Positions 1 through 5,359 are shown, counted from the first letter of the stretch. The stretch is DNA of 5,359 nucleotides from JBFKQC01 sp041627895 (GCA_041627895.1 JBFKQC010000122.1:1-5359), one strand, 5' to 3'. Program-made: numbers and translations. The notes: generated by a model not told the origin, from the letters alone.

Positions 1-737
1 GCAAGACCGTCCTCGTCACCGGCGCCTCCGCCGGGATCGGCGCCGCCTCGGCGCGACTGCTGGCGCGGAACGGCTACGACGTCGCCATCGGCTACAACAC
101 CGACCGCGCCGGGGCAGGGGCCGTGGCGCGCGACGTCGAGGCGGCCGGCGGGCGGGCGCTGCTGCTGCAGGGCGATGTCGGCGATCCGGCGCAGGTCGAC
201 GCGCTCTTCGCCGGGCTGGATGCGGGCTTTCCGCGGCTCGACGCGCTGGTCAACAATGCCGGCATCGTCAGCCGCGGCCGGACCCGGGTCGAGGACATGG
301 ACGCCGAGCGCCTGCAGGCGGTGTTCCGGGTCAACGTGATCGGCGCCTTCCTCGTGGCGCGGAACGCCGTGCGCCGGATGATCCCGAACCGCGCCGGCGC
401 CATCGTCAACATGTCCTCCGCCGCGGCCCGCATCGCCTCGCCGAACCAGTATGTCGACTACGCCGCCACCAAGGGCGCGCTCGACGTGCTGACCAGGGGG
501 CTCGCCGAAGAGGTCGCGCCCCAGGGCATCCGCGTCAACGCGGTCCGCCCCGGCATCATCGCCACGGAGCTTCACGCCAAGGGCGGCGAGCCCGGCCGCG
601 TCGAGGATCTCGGCCCCAAGGTCCCGATGCGGCGCGCGGGTCAGGCGGAAGAGGTCGCCGAGGCGGTGCTCTGGCTGCTGTCCGACGCGGCGAGCTATGT
701 CACGGCAAGCTTCGTCGACGTCGCGGGCGGGCGCTGA
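1..737 (+). CDS. SDR family NAD(P)-dependent oxidoreductase, YgfF-like (5' end cut)
   Basis: Classical short-chain dehydrogenase/reductase, a soluble cytoplasmic enzyme that oxidises or reduces an alcohol/carbonyl substrate with NAD(P)(H); the substrate cannot be told from sequence. The reading frame is open from base 3, giving 244 visible residues before the TGA at 735-737. Visible motifs, numbered from the first full codon: Rossmann cofactor loop TGASAGIG at 6-13, NNAG at 84-87, catalytic Ser139, and the YAATK active site with Tyr153 and Lys157. The stretch around the active site (SPNQYVDYAATKGA), the later HAKGGEPGRV and the C-terminal VDVAGGR match, as I recall it, E. coli YgfF more closely than FabG. 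Comparison with that family suggests only the start codon and perhaps one to three residues lie outside the window. An internal GTG at 123 is in frame but would remove the cofactor loop, so it is not the start. The family assignment is secure; the YgfF orthology is an inference. Confidence 0.95.
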   Translation, partial: KTVLVTGASAGIGAASARLLARNGYDVAIGYNTDRAGAGAVARDVEAAGGRALLLQGDVGDPAQVDALFAGLDAGFPRLDALVNNAGIVSRGRTRVEDMDAERLQAVFRVNVIGAFLVARNAVRRMIPNRAGAIVNMSSAAARIASPNQYVDYAATKGALDVLTRGLAEEVAPQGIRVNAVRPGIIATELHAKGGEPGRVEDLGPKVPMRRAGQAEEVAEAVLWLLSDAASYVTASFVDVAGGR

Positions 738-752
738 AGCCCGGCCGCGCAT

Positions 753-772
753 GCGGGCCCGCGCGGGCCCGC
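753..772. terminator. Perfect 20-bp GC palindrome, candidate terminator
   Basis: A perfect self-complementary 20-mer lies 15 bases after the SDR stop codon. It folds as an 8-bp stem (GCGGGCCC/GGGCCCGC) with a 4-base loop (GCGC). No T-run follows on the plus strand (the next bases are GAACCCCCGC), so it is not a canonical intrinsic terminator, although such U-poor hairpins are common after genes in GC-rich bacteria. It could instead be an mRNA-stabilising 3' hairpin or a protein-binding palindrome. Position favours a 3'-end role for the SDR transcript. Confidence 0.45.
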
Positions 773-857
773 GAACCCCCGCGCCTTTGAAACGATCCGC
801 ACGATGTTGGGCGATTGTCGCCCCGCCGCCGCCACAATGATCTGCTAGGGCGCGTTC

Positions 858-1286
858 ATGGTCGCGCTATACGAATACCGTACCGCGGGCCGCCGCCCGC
901 TCGCCATCGCCGGCTTTCTCACGATGCTGACGGTGGTGCTGGTCGCGGCACGCGGCGGGGCGGGGCCGGTGCTGTGGTCGGCCTGGGCCATCGTCACCGC
1001 CTCGCTTGCCTGGCACCTGCTTGGCCACCCGGTCGCGGGCTGCCGGATCGGCGCAGGACAGATCGTCACCTTCGTCGACCGCCGCCGCCGGGCGATCCCG
1101 ATGGCCGAGATCGAATGCGCCACGCTCACCGCCCGGCGCCGCGGCTGCTGCGCCTGCACGCTCACCCTGCGGACCGGCAGGACGCTGCGCCTTCCCTGCG
1201 CCTGCCTGCCGCCCGCCGTGACGCTGACCAAGGCGCTGCGCCGCAACGGCGTGAAGGTAAAGATCGACCGGCCGGACCGGCGCTGA
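858..1286 (+). CDS. Small two-helix membrane protein with cysteine-rich soluble domain (hypothetical)
   Basis: I do not recognise a named family. The 142-residue product starts at ATG 858, seven bases after an AGGG element (847-850). Two hydrophobic segments, about residues 15-31 and 38-55, form a probable helical hairpin with a short Gly/Pro turn. A basic soluble domain of about 85 residues follows, predicted cytoplasmic by its many arginines. Its alternating pattern (GQIVTFVDRRRRAIPMAEI, then TLTLRTGRTLRLP, then a C-terminal amphipathic stretch) looks like the small beta-sandwich of bacterial PH-like or YcxB-type membrane proteins, but this is an inference. Seven cysteines (62, 87, 97, 98, 100, 114, 116) are unusually dense, arranged as CCxC and CxC. 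It is preceded by the SDR and converges on the SLT lipoprotein gene. The clean membrane topology and start site make it a likely real gene; overlapping frames give only Arg/Pro/Ala-rich peptides. Confidence 0.78.
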   Translation: MVALYEYRTAGRRPLAIAGFLTMLTVVLVAARGGAGPVLWSAWAIVTASLAWHLLGHPVAGCRIGAGQIVTFVDRRRRAIPMAEIECATLTARRRGCCACTLTLRTGRTLRLPCACLPPAVTLTKALRRNGVKVKIDRPDRR

Positions 1287-1310
1287 CCGCCGGCATCGGC
1301 CGACGGGCCC

Positions 1311-1323
1311 GGGCGCGACGCCC
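1311..1323. terminator. Short GC hairpin between convergent genes, weak terminator candidate
   Basis: In the 92-bp gap between the convergent genes ending at 1286 (+) and 1379 (-), GGGCG (1311-1315) and CGCCC (1319-1323) can pair around a 3-base loop. There is no T-run on either side. It is the most plausible, though weak, hairpin I see in the spacer, which otherwise shows no recognisable element. Confidence 0.22.
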
Positions 1324-1378
1324 CGCCACGCAACGCCGCAAGACGGTTGCAGGGCGATCGGCTGCGGCCGGCGCGACC

Positions 1379-1996
1379 TCAGCGCCGCAGCAGCGCCAGA
1401 CGCGACGGTGCCTCGGGCTTCGGCTGGCAATAGGCCTGCGACCGGGTCCAGGCCGACATCTCGGCGCGCTTCGCCTCGTGATGGAACGGCCCCCAGTCGC
1501 GCATGCCGCTGGCCACCGTGCCGCGCTTTGGCACCTGCCGCGCCGCGATCCGCACCGCGCAGCTCAGGTTCGCCGAACCGTCCTTCAGCTCGGCGCCGCT
1601 ATCGGCGACGCAGCCATGGCCGCGCGCGGTGCGCGGGTCGATCTGCACCAGCCCGTACCAGCGCCCGCCGCCGCCGACGGCGACCGGGTTCCAGGTGCTC
1701 TCGTGCTTGGCCAGCGCAGACAGCAGCCCGGCCCAGAATGCCCGCCGCTCGCTCAGGCTCGCCTCGGAATAACCCGGGCACCAGGCCTCGATATCCGCGG
1801 GCTCCAGCGCCGCCAGAACCGCGCCGTGGCTCCTGAGCGCCGTCAGCGTCGCCGCGGTCCAGTCCGACGCCTCGGGCCGGTGGTCCCAGCGCATCGCCGG
1901 CTGGGTCGGCGAAAGCGCGGTCTCGGGCGGGCGTCCGTACCCGGCACAGCCCCACAGGGCGGCGAACATCACGCCCAGGATAAGGGATCGCAGCAT
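1379..1996 (-). CDS. Lipoprotein with lytic transglycosylase (SLT) domain
   Basis: Encodes a 205-residue envelope lipoprotein predicted to cleave peptidoglycan glycan strands in the periplasm by the lytic transglycosylase reaction. The start is ATG at 1996-1994 (complement), with GGAG at 2007-2004 seven bases upstream. An in-frame open frame continues far beyond it but runs antisense to the next gene and lacks a signal peptide. Residues 1-17 (MLRSLILGVMFAALWGC) form a type II signal peptide with lipobox LWGC and lipidated Cys17; Trp at the -2 position is uncommon. The SLT core is at about 88-130: ALAKHESTWNP contains the likely catalytic Glu99, followed by the YGLVQIDPRTAR motif (114-125). 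Four further cysteines (73, 129, 146, 190) could form two disulfides. At 205 residues it is close to a minimal single-domain enzyme, with no LysM or SPOR domain. It is divergent from the IalB-like gene. The fold call is strong; the exact family and activity are not proven. Confidence 0.9.
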   Translation of the reverse strand: MLRSLILGVMFAALWGCAGYGRPPETALSPTQPAMRWDHRPEASDWTAATLTALRSHGAVLAALEPADIEAWCPGYSEASLSERRAFWAGLLSALAKHESTWNPVAVGGGGRWYGLVQIDPRTARGHGCVADSGAELKDGSANLSCAVRIAARQVPKRGTVASGMRDWGPFHHEAKRAEMSAWTRSQAYCQPKPEAPSRLALLRR

Positions 1997-2057
1997 GGCG
2001 GCACTCCGATGGCCAACGCGCCCCGATGCACCGGCGCGGGTTTTTCTGCAAGTGCAC

Positions 2058-2077
2058 AATCCGCCGCCCGGCGGATT
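2058..2077. promoter_or_regulatory. Inverted repeat in divergent intergenic region, candidate operator
   Basis: AATCCGCCG (2058-2066) and CGGCGGATT (2069-2077) are perfect 9-bp inverted arms around CC. The site lies in the 171-bp space between the divergent starts at 1996 (-) and 2168 (+), 61 bases from the former and 90 from the latter. Neither strand has the T-run expected of a terminator just after it, and both flanking genes point away, so a regulator-binding site is the more natural reading. A palindromic GTGCAC (2052-2057) directly abuts it. Confidence 0.35.
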
Positions 2078-2130
2078 CCGGCGAAATCCCGCGCACGCAA
2101 CCGTGATCCCGCCGGCCGGCCGCCGTCGGC

Positions 2131-2136
2131 TATAGA
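2131..2136 (+). promoter_or_regulatory. Possible -10 element (TATAGA) for the IalB-like gene
   Basis: TATAGA stands out in very GC-rich surroundings, 31 bases before the ATG at 2168, a spacing common for short-leader alphaproteobacterial genes. No matching -35 hexamer is evident at 16-18 bases upstream, so this is only half a promoter. Confidence 0.3.
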
Positions 2137-2167
2137 CCCGCGGATCGCCGCCAAAGGAACCCAGCCG

Positions 2168-2707
2168 ATGCGCCTTGCCCTGCTTTGCCTCGCCCTTCTC
2201 GCCGCTGCCGCCGCCGGCGCACAGGACCGCCAGGGCCGCGTCACGCCCGGCGAATGGGTGGTCGACCACCACCGCGCCTTCGGACCCTGGGATGCGATGT
2301 GCGACCACCGCGTCACCGGAGAGATGCGCGAGGAACGCTGCTATATCCGCTATGTCGACGTGTTCTCGCCGCGCCCCGACTTCGCCGCGCAATTCCTTTT
2401 CGTCACGCCGGGCCCCCGGATCGAGATCGGCATCGAGCCGGGCACCCGCTTTCCCGAGGACGGGTTCCGCATCGAGCGCGACGGCGCCGCGCTCTGGTCC
2501 GCGCCGCAGGCCGGCTGCCTGGTCGGGCTGGCCTGCATCTTCGAGGACGCCGAGGCCGAGGCGCTGCTTGCCGCAATGCTGGCCGGGGACCGCTTCGCCT
2601 TCGACTTCACCGACCGCCACGGCGCCCCGCAAAGCCTGCGCTGGAACCTCGCGCCCTTCGCCGCCGCGCTCGCGGATTTCGAGGCCGAGGCGGCACGGCG
2701 CCAATAG
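2168..2707 (+). CDS. Secreted IalB-like (invasion-associated locus B family) protein, probable
   Basis: Encodes a 179-residue exported protein. ATG 2168 is preceded by AAAGGA (2153-2158) with a 9-base spacer. Residues 1-18 are a clean Sec signal peptide ending in an A-G-A site, cleavage predicted before Gln19. The mature part has WDAMC (Cys45) followed by ERCYIRY (Cys58), a central beta-rich stretch, then GCLVGLAC (Cys117 and Cys123), and a C-terminal pattern of LLAAMLAGDRFAFDF, a D-x-x-G turn and a PFAAALADF helix. This order (two N-terminal Cys, paired Cys, 'small-residue helix - GD - beta - hydrophobic helix') resembles the IalB family of periplasmic proteins, whose biochemical role is generally unknown outside Bartonella, where IalB is linked to erythrocyte invasion. 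The assignment is by pattern only; existence of the gene is much surer than its family. It is divergent from the SLT lipoprotein gene. Overlapping long frames on both strands are shadows caused by high GC. Confidence 0.82.
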   Translation: MRLALLCLALLAAAAAGAQDRQGRVTPGEWVVDHHRAFGPWDAMCDHRVTGEMREERCYIRYVDVFSPRPDFAAQFLFVTPGPRIEIGIEPGTRFPEDGFRIERDGAALWSAPQAGCLVGLACIFEDAEAEALLAAMLAGDRFAFDFTDRHGAPQSLRWNLAPFAAALADFEAEAARRQ

Positions 2708-2819
2708 CCGAAGCGCGCCTCGCCCATCCCGGATGGTTCGCTTGCCGCATGCCGCGGCGCATTGCGAAAACCGCCACGCCGATCCAGGCGCCGGCCTGCG
2801 TCGCGCCCCTCCGAGCGAT

Positions 2820-2837
2820 TGAACCGACCCCGGTTCA
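2820..2837. repeat. Inverted repeat in the spacer before the glycosyltransferase gene
   Basis: TGAACCG (2820-2826) and CGGTTCA (2831-2837) pair perfectly around ACCC. The spacer 2708-2988 (281 bp) holds no gene I can support. The repeat lies 113 bases after the IalB-like stop and about 60 bases upstream of a putative -35 box. It may be a U-poor terminator of the upstream gene or an operator for the downstream one. A second, shorter hairpin (CAGGC 2785-2789 / GCCTG 2794-2798) lies just before it. Confidence 0.35.
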
Positions 2838-2896
2838 GGCGCGACAGGGCCGCCGGCCAGCGCAATCCGACGGCCCCATCGCCGATGTCTCCGCGG

Positions 2897-2925
2897 TTGA
2901 AGTCGGATCGGAAACGCTCTTAGAT
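2897..2925 (+). promoter_or_regulatory. Putative sigma-70-type promoter for the glycosyltransferase gene
   Basis: TTGAAG (2897-2902) and TTAGAT (2920-2925) are separated by exactly 17 bases. The first matches the consensus -35 at four of six positions, the second the -10 at three of six. Transcription would start near 2932, giving a leader of about 57 bases to the GTG at 2989. The local drop in GC content makes such hexamers more likely by chance, so the call is moderate at best. Confidence 0.33.
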
Positions 2926-2976
2926 CGAACGCGTGATCCAATTGCGAACCGCGTACGAGAACTGGGTGGCGGAAAC

Positions 2977-2981
2977 AGGGA
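2977..2981 (+). promoter_or_regulatory. Ribosome-binding site selecting GTG 2989
   Basis: AGGGA lies seven bases before GTG 2989. Two other in-frame starts, TTG 2983 and GTG 2986, would be only one and four bases from it. The spacing therefore chooses 2989, which also puts the start just ahead of the first transmembrane helix. Confidence 0.55.
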
Positions 2982-2988
2982 TTTGGTG

Positions 2989-4572
2989 GTGCCGAAGTTA
3001 TCCGTGCGGCCTTTTGGGCTCCTTTGGCTGCTGATCACACTCCTGATCTTTCTGGTCCTCCGCATTTACGATTCCCAGTCCCGAATTGAATTGGCCTACG
3101 ACGAAACGATCAGTTATCTCGCGGCAACCGGCACCCAGTGTATCTACGCCGATCTGAAGGCGCAGGGACTGTTCGACAGGTGGACCGCTGCCGGCGAGTT
3201 CAGCGCCCTGCGGATGCCGCCGCGGGAGCTCGATTTCGCGAAAGTCCTGGACGGCCTCGTCAAGGCTGACATACATCCGCCGCTCTATTTCTTCGCGCTT
3301 CACGTCTGGCAATGGATGTTCGGCCCCGAGGTGTCGACATTGCGCATTCTGAATGTCCTTGTCAGCGCGGCCAGCATTGCCGCAATGGCATGGCTCTCCG
3401 CGCGCGTTTTCGGCCGGAACCGCTGGGCGCTCGTTTCGATTGGCCTGTTTGCGTTCTCGCCGATCATGATCGCGCCGTTCCAGACCCACGTTCGCCAATA
3501 CGAGCTTCTGCAGCTTTTCGTTGTTCTGACGGCGATTTGCTGGAGTTACCTGCTGACCGCCGACCGCCGGCGCACGCTGTTGTGCGCGCCTCTGCTCGTC
3601 GTCGTCCAGGTGGGCGGGTTGCTGACGCACACACAGTTCGCCGTCGTGATACTGGCCTCGCTCGCCGCGTCGCTGGTCGTACCCGGTCTTCGTCGCGCCC
3701 GGTTCCTCCTGCTTTTCGCCTTGGCGCTCGTCAGCGCCGTGTGCTTTGTGGCGCTGCATCCGGGGATTTTCGAACAACTGGCCCGGCAGCAGCAGCAGGC
3801 GCAGCACTTCAAGCCCCTCGACCTGTTTCTCCGGGTCTATCTGTCGTATTCCTCGATACTGGATATCCTGGGCTTGCGGCACGTATCGCGGACCTTGATC
3901 AGCGCAATCCTGTTCGTTCCGGTTCTGATCCTGTTCGTGTCGCTGCTGGTCAGAGGCATCCGGGCTGCGGGCGCGGCCGGCAGGCTGACGACCGTTCAGC
4001 GCTTCGCTTCTCTTACGGCGCTGATCTGCGTTCTGACGTACTTTCTGCTATATTTTTCCTATGTCACTCCCACATACGCCATGGGAGGCCGCTATTTCCT
4101 GTTGTTCTGGCCGCTGCTTTCGGTCGCGCTGACGCTCTCGGTCATGACGCTCGCGATCCGCTGGCGCCGCGCGATTGTGGCCATATGCGCGGGGACGCTC
4201 CTGTTCGGAAACGCGGTTCACCTGAAGGACGGAATCCCACTCTATGCGCGGCTTGCCAAGAAGGCCCGCGCCATCGCGGCCGCCGATCGCATCTGGGCGA
4301 ATACCGACGAGAGGGGGATACTGCCCGAGATCATCCTGAAGATGCGCGGCGATGCGACGATATACGTGGACAGCGGCGAAACTGATCTTGCAGCGTTCAG
4401 GACGCTGCTGACCTCGCATCCGGGAATAGACCTCTTTGCCTTGTCGGCTACCTTCAAGGAGGCCCGCGAACCGGTCGAGGCGGCACGCCGGGAAATCCTC
4501 GACCGGCTGGGCCCGCCGGGATCGGAATACTGGAACGGCACCACGCTGGTCTACGATTACACCGGCATTTGA
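2989..4572 (+). CDS. GT-C fold membrane glycosyltransferase (PMT/ArnT-like, GT39-type superfamily)
   Basis: Encodes a 527-residue polytopic inner-membrane protein predicted to move a sugar from a polyprenyl-phosphate carrier to an acceptor on the periplasmic side. GTG 2989 is chosen from its ribosome-binding site; the frame is open further upstream, but that part overlaps the IalB-like gene and is Arg/Pro-rich noise. About a dozen hydrophobic segments are visible, the first at residues 9-24. Hallmarks in order: the Asp-Glu pair in YDETISY (Asp38-Glu39) at the start of the first periplasmic loop, where GT-C enzymes keep their catalytic acidic residue; DIHPPLYF at 94-101; the R-x-Y-x-L-L element at 169-174; and RYFLLFWPLL from Arg368. 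Residues from about 424 form a soluble C-terminal domain. Donor and acceptor are unknown; lipid A, glycan or protein modification are all possible. No other sugar gene is next to it. Its GC content is visibly below most neighbours (hand counts 57% at 3001-3060 and 53% at 3481-3540, against about 80% at 2461-2520), suggesting transfer. Confidence 0.9.
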   Translation: MPKLSVRPFGLLWLLITLLIFLVLRIYDSQSRIELAYDETISYLAATGTQCIYADLKAQGLFDRWTAAGEFSALRMPPRELDFAKVLDGLVKADIHPPLYFFALHVWQWMFGPEVSTLRILNVLVSAASIAAMAWLSARVFGRNRWALVSIGLFAFSPIMIAPFQTHVRQYELLQLFVVLTAICWSYLLTADRRRTLLCAPLLVVVQVGGLLTHTQFAVVILASLAASLVVPGLRRARFLLLFALALVSAVCFVALHPGIFEQLARQQQQAQHFKPLDLFLRVYLSYSSILDILGLRHVSRTLISAILFVPVLILFVSLLVRGIRAAGAAGRLTTVQRFASLTALICVLTYFLLYFSYVTPTYAMGGRYFLLFWPLLSVALTLSVMTLAIRWRRAIVAICAGTLLFGNAVHLKDGIPLYARLAKKARAIAAADRIWANTDERGILPEIILKMRGDATIYVDSGETDLAAFRTLLTSHPGIDLFALSATFKEAREPVEAARREILDRLGPPGSEYWNGTTLVYDYTGI

Positions 4573-4626
4573 ACACAGGCCGCGAGATCCGCCCCGCGAA
4601 TGACCCGTGGAAACCCCATCGCGCGC

Positions 4627-4655
4627 TTGCCCCTCTCCGCCGGCTGACCTAGAAC
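4627..4655 (+). promoter_or_regulatory. Putative gatB promoter
   Basis: TTGCCC (4627-4632) and TAGAAC (4650-4655) are 17 bases apart. Transcription would begin near 4662, about 22 bases before the gatB ATG, leaving just enough room for the GAAGGA ribosome-binding site at 4671-4676. The match to consensus is modest, but spacing and position are right for a short-leader alphaproteobacterial gene. Confidence 0.38.
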
Positions 4656-4665
4656 GCCCGCGTTC
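4652..4665. repeat. Inverted repeat overlapping the putative gatB -10 and start site
   Basis: GAACGC (4652-4657) and GCGTTC (4660-4665) are perfect 6-bp arms around CC. The repeat overlaps the presumed -10 box and transcription start and ends five bases before the ribosome-binding site. It could be a repressor site or a small hairpin, or chance. Confidence 0.25.
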
Positions 4666-4683
4666 CCGGCGAAGGACAATGAC

Positions 4684-5359
4684 ATGCTCGACCTCACCTA
4701 TGAGCCCCCGAAACCCAGGGTCATCCAGGGCGCGAAACACGACTGGGAACTGGTGATCGGCCTCGAGGTGCACGCCCAGGTCGCGTCGAAATCCAAGCTC
4801 TTTTCCGGCGCCTCGACCGAGTTCGGCGCCGAGCCCAACAGCAACGTCTCCTTCGTCGACGCCGCGATGCCCGGCATGCTGCCAGTGATCAACGAGTTTT
4901 GCGTGGCCCAGGCCGTGCGCACCGGGCTGGGCCTGAAGGCCGAGATCAACCTGACCTCCGCCTTCGACCGCAAGAACTATTTCTACCCCGACCTGCCGCA
5001 GGGCTACCAGATCAGCCAGCTCTACCACCCGATCATCGGCGAGGGCGAGGTGATCGTCGAGATGGGCCCCGGCATCGCCCGCAAGGTGCGCATCGAGCGC
5101 ATCCACCTCGAACAGGACGCCGGCAAGTCGATCCACGACATGGACCCGGCCATGTCCTTCGTCGATCTCAACCGCACCGGCGTCGCGCTGATGGAAATCG
5201 TCAGCCGCCCCGACATCCGCGGCCCCGAAGAGGCCGCCGCCTATGTCGCCAAGCTGCGCCAGATCATGCGCTATCTCGGCACCTGCGACGGTAACATGCA
5301 GAACGGCAACCTGCGCGCCGACGTGAACGTTTCGGTCTGCCGCCCCGGCGCCTACGAGA
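4684..5359 (+). CDS. gatB: Asp-tRNA(Asn)/Glu-tRNA(Gln) amidotransferase subunit B (3' end cut)
   Basis: GatB is part of the cytoplasmic GatCAB complex that converts misacylated Glu-tRNA(Gln) and Asp-tRNA(Asn) to Gln-tRNA(Gln) and Asn-tRNA(Asn). It binds the tRNA and carries out the ATP-dependent phosphorylation step, using ammonia channelled from GatA. ATG 4684 follows GAAGGA (4671-4676) with a 7-base spacer. The 225 complete codons visible are somewhat under half of a typical protein of about 480-500 residues. Conserved signatures are all present: IGLEVHAQ at 25-32, the SKLF segment at 36-40, MPGMLPV at 62-68, RKNYFYPDLPQGYQISQ at 96-112, the HLEQDAGKS segment, a MEIVSRPDIR segment, and DGNMQNGNLRADVNVSV near the cut. 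The catalytic cradle domain is thus intact as far as it can be seen; the helical and tail domains lie beyond the window. The gene begins 111 bases after the glycosyltransferase stop, with its own promoter candidate. No gatA or gatC lies next to it upstream, consistent with dispersed gat genes in many alphaproteobacteria. Confidence 0.99.
   Translation, partial: MLDLTYEPPKPRVIQGAKHDWELVIGLEVHAQVASKSKLFSGASTEFGAEPNSNVSFVDAAMPGMLPVINEFCVAQAVRTGLGLKAEINLTSAFDRKNYFYPDLPQGYQISQLYHPIIGEGEVIVEMGPGIARKVRIERIHLEQDAGKSIHDMDPAMSFVDLNRTGVALMEIVSRPDIRGPEEAAAYVAKLRQIMRYLGTCDGNMQNGNLRADVNVSVCRPGAYE

Noticed and set aside
1371..1390. Bulged hairpin around the SLT gene stop codon
   Set aside because: The pairing needs a four-base bulge and one arm lies inside coding sequence; no T-run follows on the minus strand.
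815..2707. 630-residue plus-strand open frame ending with the IalB-like gene
   Set aside because: Only its last 179 codons (from ATG 2168) look like protein; the rest overlaps the 858-1286 gene and runs antisense to the SLT lipoprotein gene, and translates to Arg/Pro/Gly-rich noise typical of high-GC shadow frames.
1997..2941. N-terminal extension of the minus-strand SLT frame to 520 residues
   Set aside because: The extension is antisense to the IalB-like gene, has no domain signature, and would bury the lipoprotein signal peptide. A strong ribosome-binding site precedes ATG 1996.
2185..2988. N-terminal extension of the glycosyltransferase frame to 795 residues
   Set aside because: It overlaps the IalB-like gene out of frame and is Arg/Pro-rich; GTG 2989 has a well-spaced ribosome-binding site and directly precedes the first membrane helix.
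2708..2988. Possible small gene or RNA gene in the 281-bp spacer
   Set aside because: I found no start with ribosome-binding site plus protein-like translation, no tRNA-like cloverleaf and no terminator with a T-run; only the inverted repeats and promoter candidate listed.
3787..3798. Run of four CAG triplets
   Set aside because: It encodes a short Gln run in a loop of the glycosyltransferase; too short to be a meaningful repeat.
2998..3882. 294-residue minus-strand open frame inside the glycosyltransferase gene
   Set aside because: Antisense to a gene with clear GT-C motifs; its translation is Glu/Arg/Gln-rich without recognisable fold.
4048..5136. 362-residue minus-strand open frame across the glycosyltransferase end and gatB
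   Set aside because: It is antisense to two well-supported genes, including highly conserved GatB motifs.

Overview
The window is GC-rich DNA that looks like an alphaproteobacterial chromosome, most likely of the Rhodobacterales/Rhodobacteraceae. This is an inference from the GatB sequence, the strong G/C bias at third codon positions, and CTATAG/CTAGAA-type -10 elements close to start codons. No RNA gene, transposase, integrase, CRISPR array or phage gene is visible. Six protein-coding genes can be supported, two of them cut by the window edges.

Layout from left to right: (1) the nearly complete 3' portion of a short-chain dehydrogenase/reductase resembling E. coli YgfF (1-737, +), followed by a perfect GC palindrome that may act as a terminator; (2) a small two-helix membrane protein with a cysteine-rich soluble domain (858-1286, +); (3) a convergent gene for a lipoprotein with a lytic-transglycosylase (SLT) domain (1379-1996, -); (4) a divergent gene for a secreted IalB-like protein (2168-2707, +), separated from gene 3 by a 171-bp region carrying a perfect inverted repeat; (5) a GT-C fold integral-membrane glycosyltransferase (2989-4572, +), whose base composition is clearly lower in GC than most of its neighbours; (6) the 5' two fifths or so of gatB (4684 to the right edge, +), the B subunit of the Asp-tRNA(Asn)/Glu-tRNA(Gln) amidotransferase.

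The genes do not form one pathway. Each has its own ribosome-binding site and leader, and orientations alternate, so most are probably single transcription units. Genes 3, 4 and 5 share a cell-envelope theme (peptidoglycan cleavage, a secreted disulfide-type protein, lipid-linked sugar transfer), while gatB is core translation machinery. The most interesting items are the compositionally distinct, apparently orphan glycosyltransferase inserted next to a housekeeping gene, the CCxC/CxC cysteine cluster in the small membrane protein, and inverted repeats in regulatory positions. I see no convincing evidence of a novel multi-gene system. The window looks like ordinary chromosome with one probable lateral acquisition.
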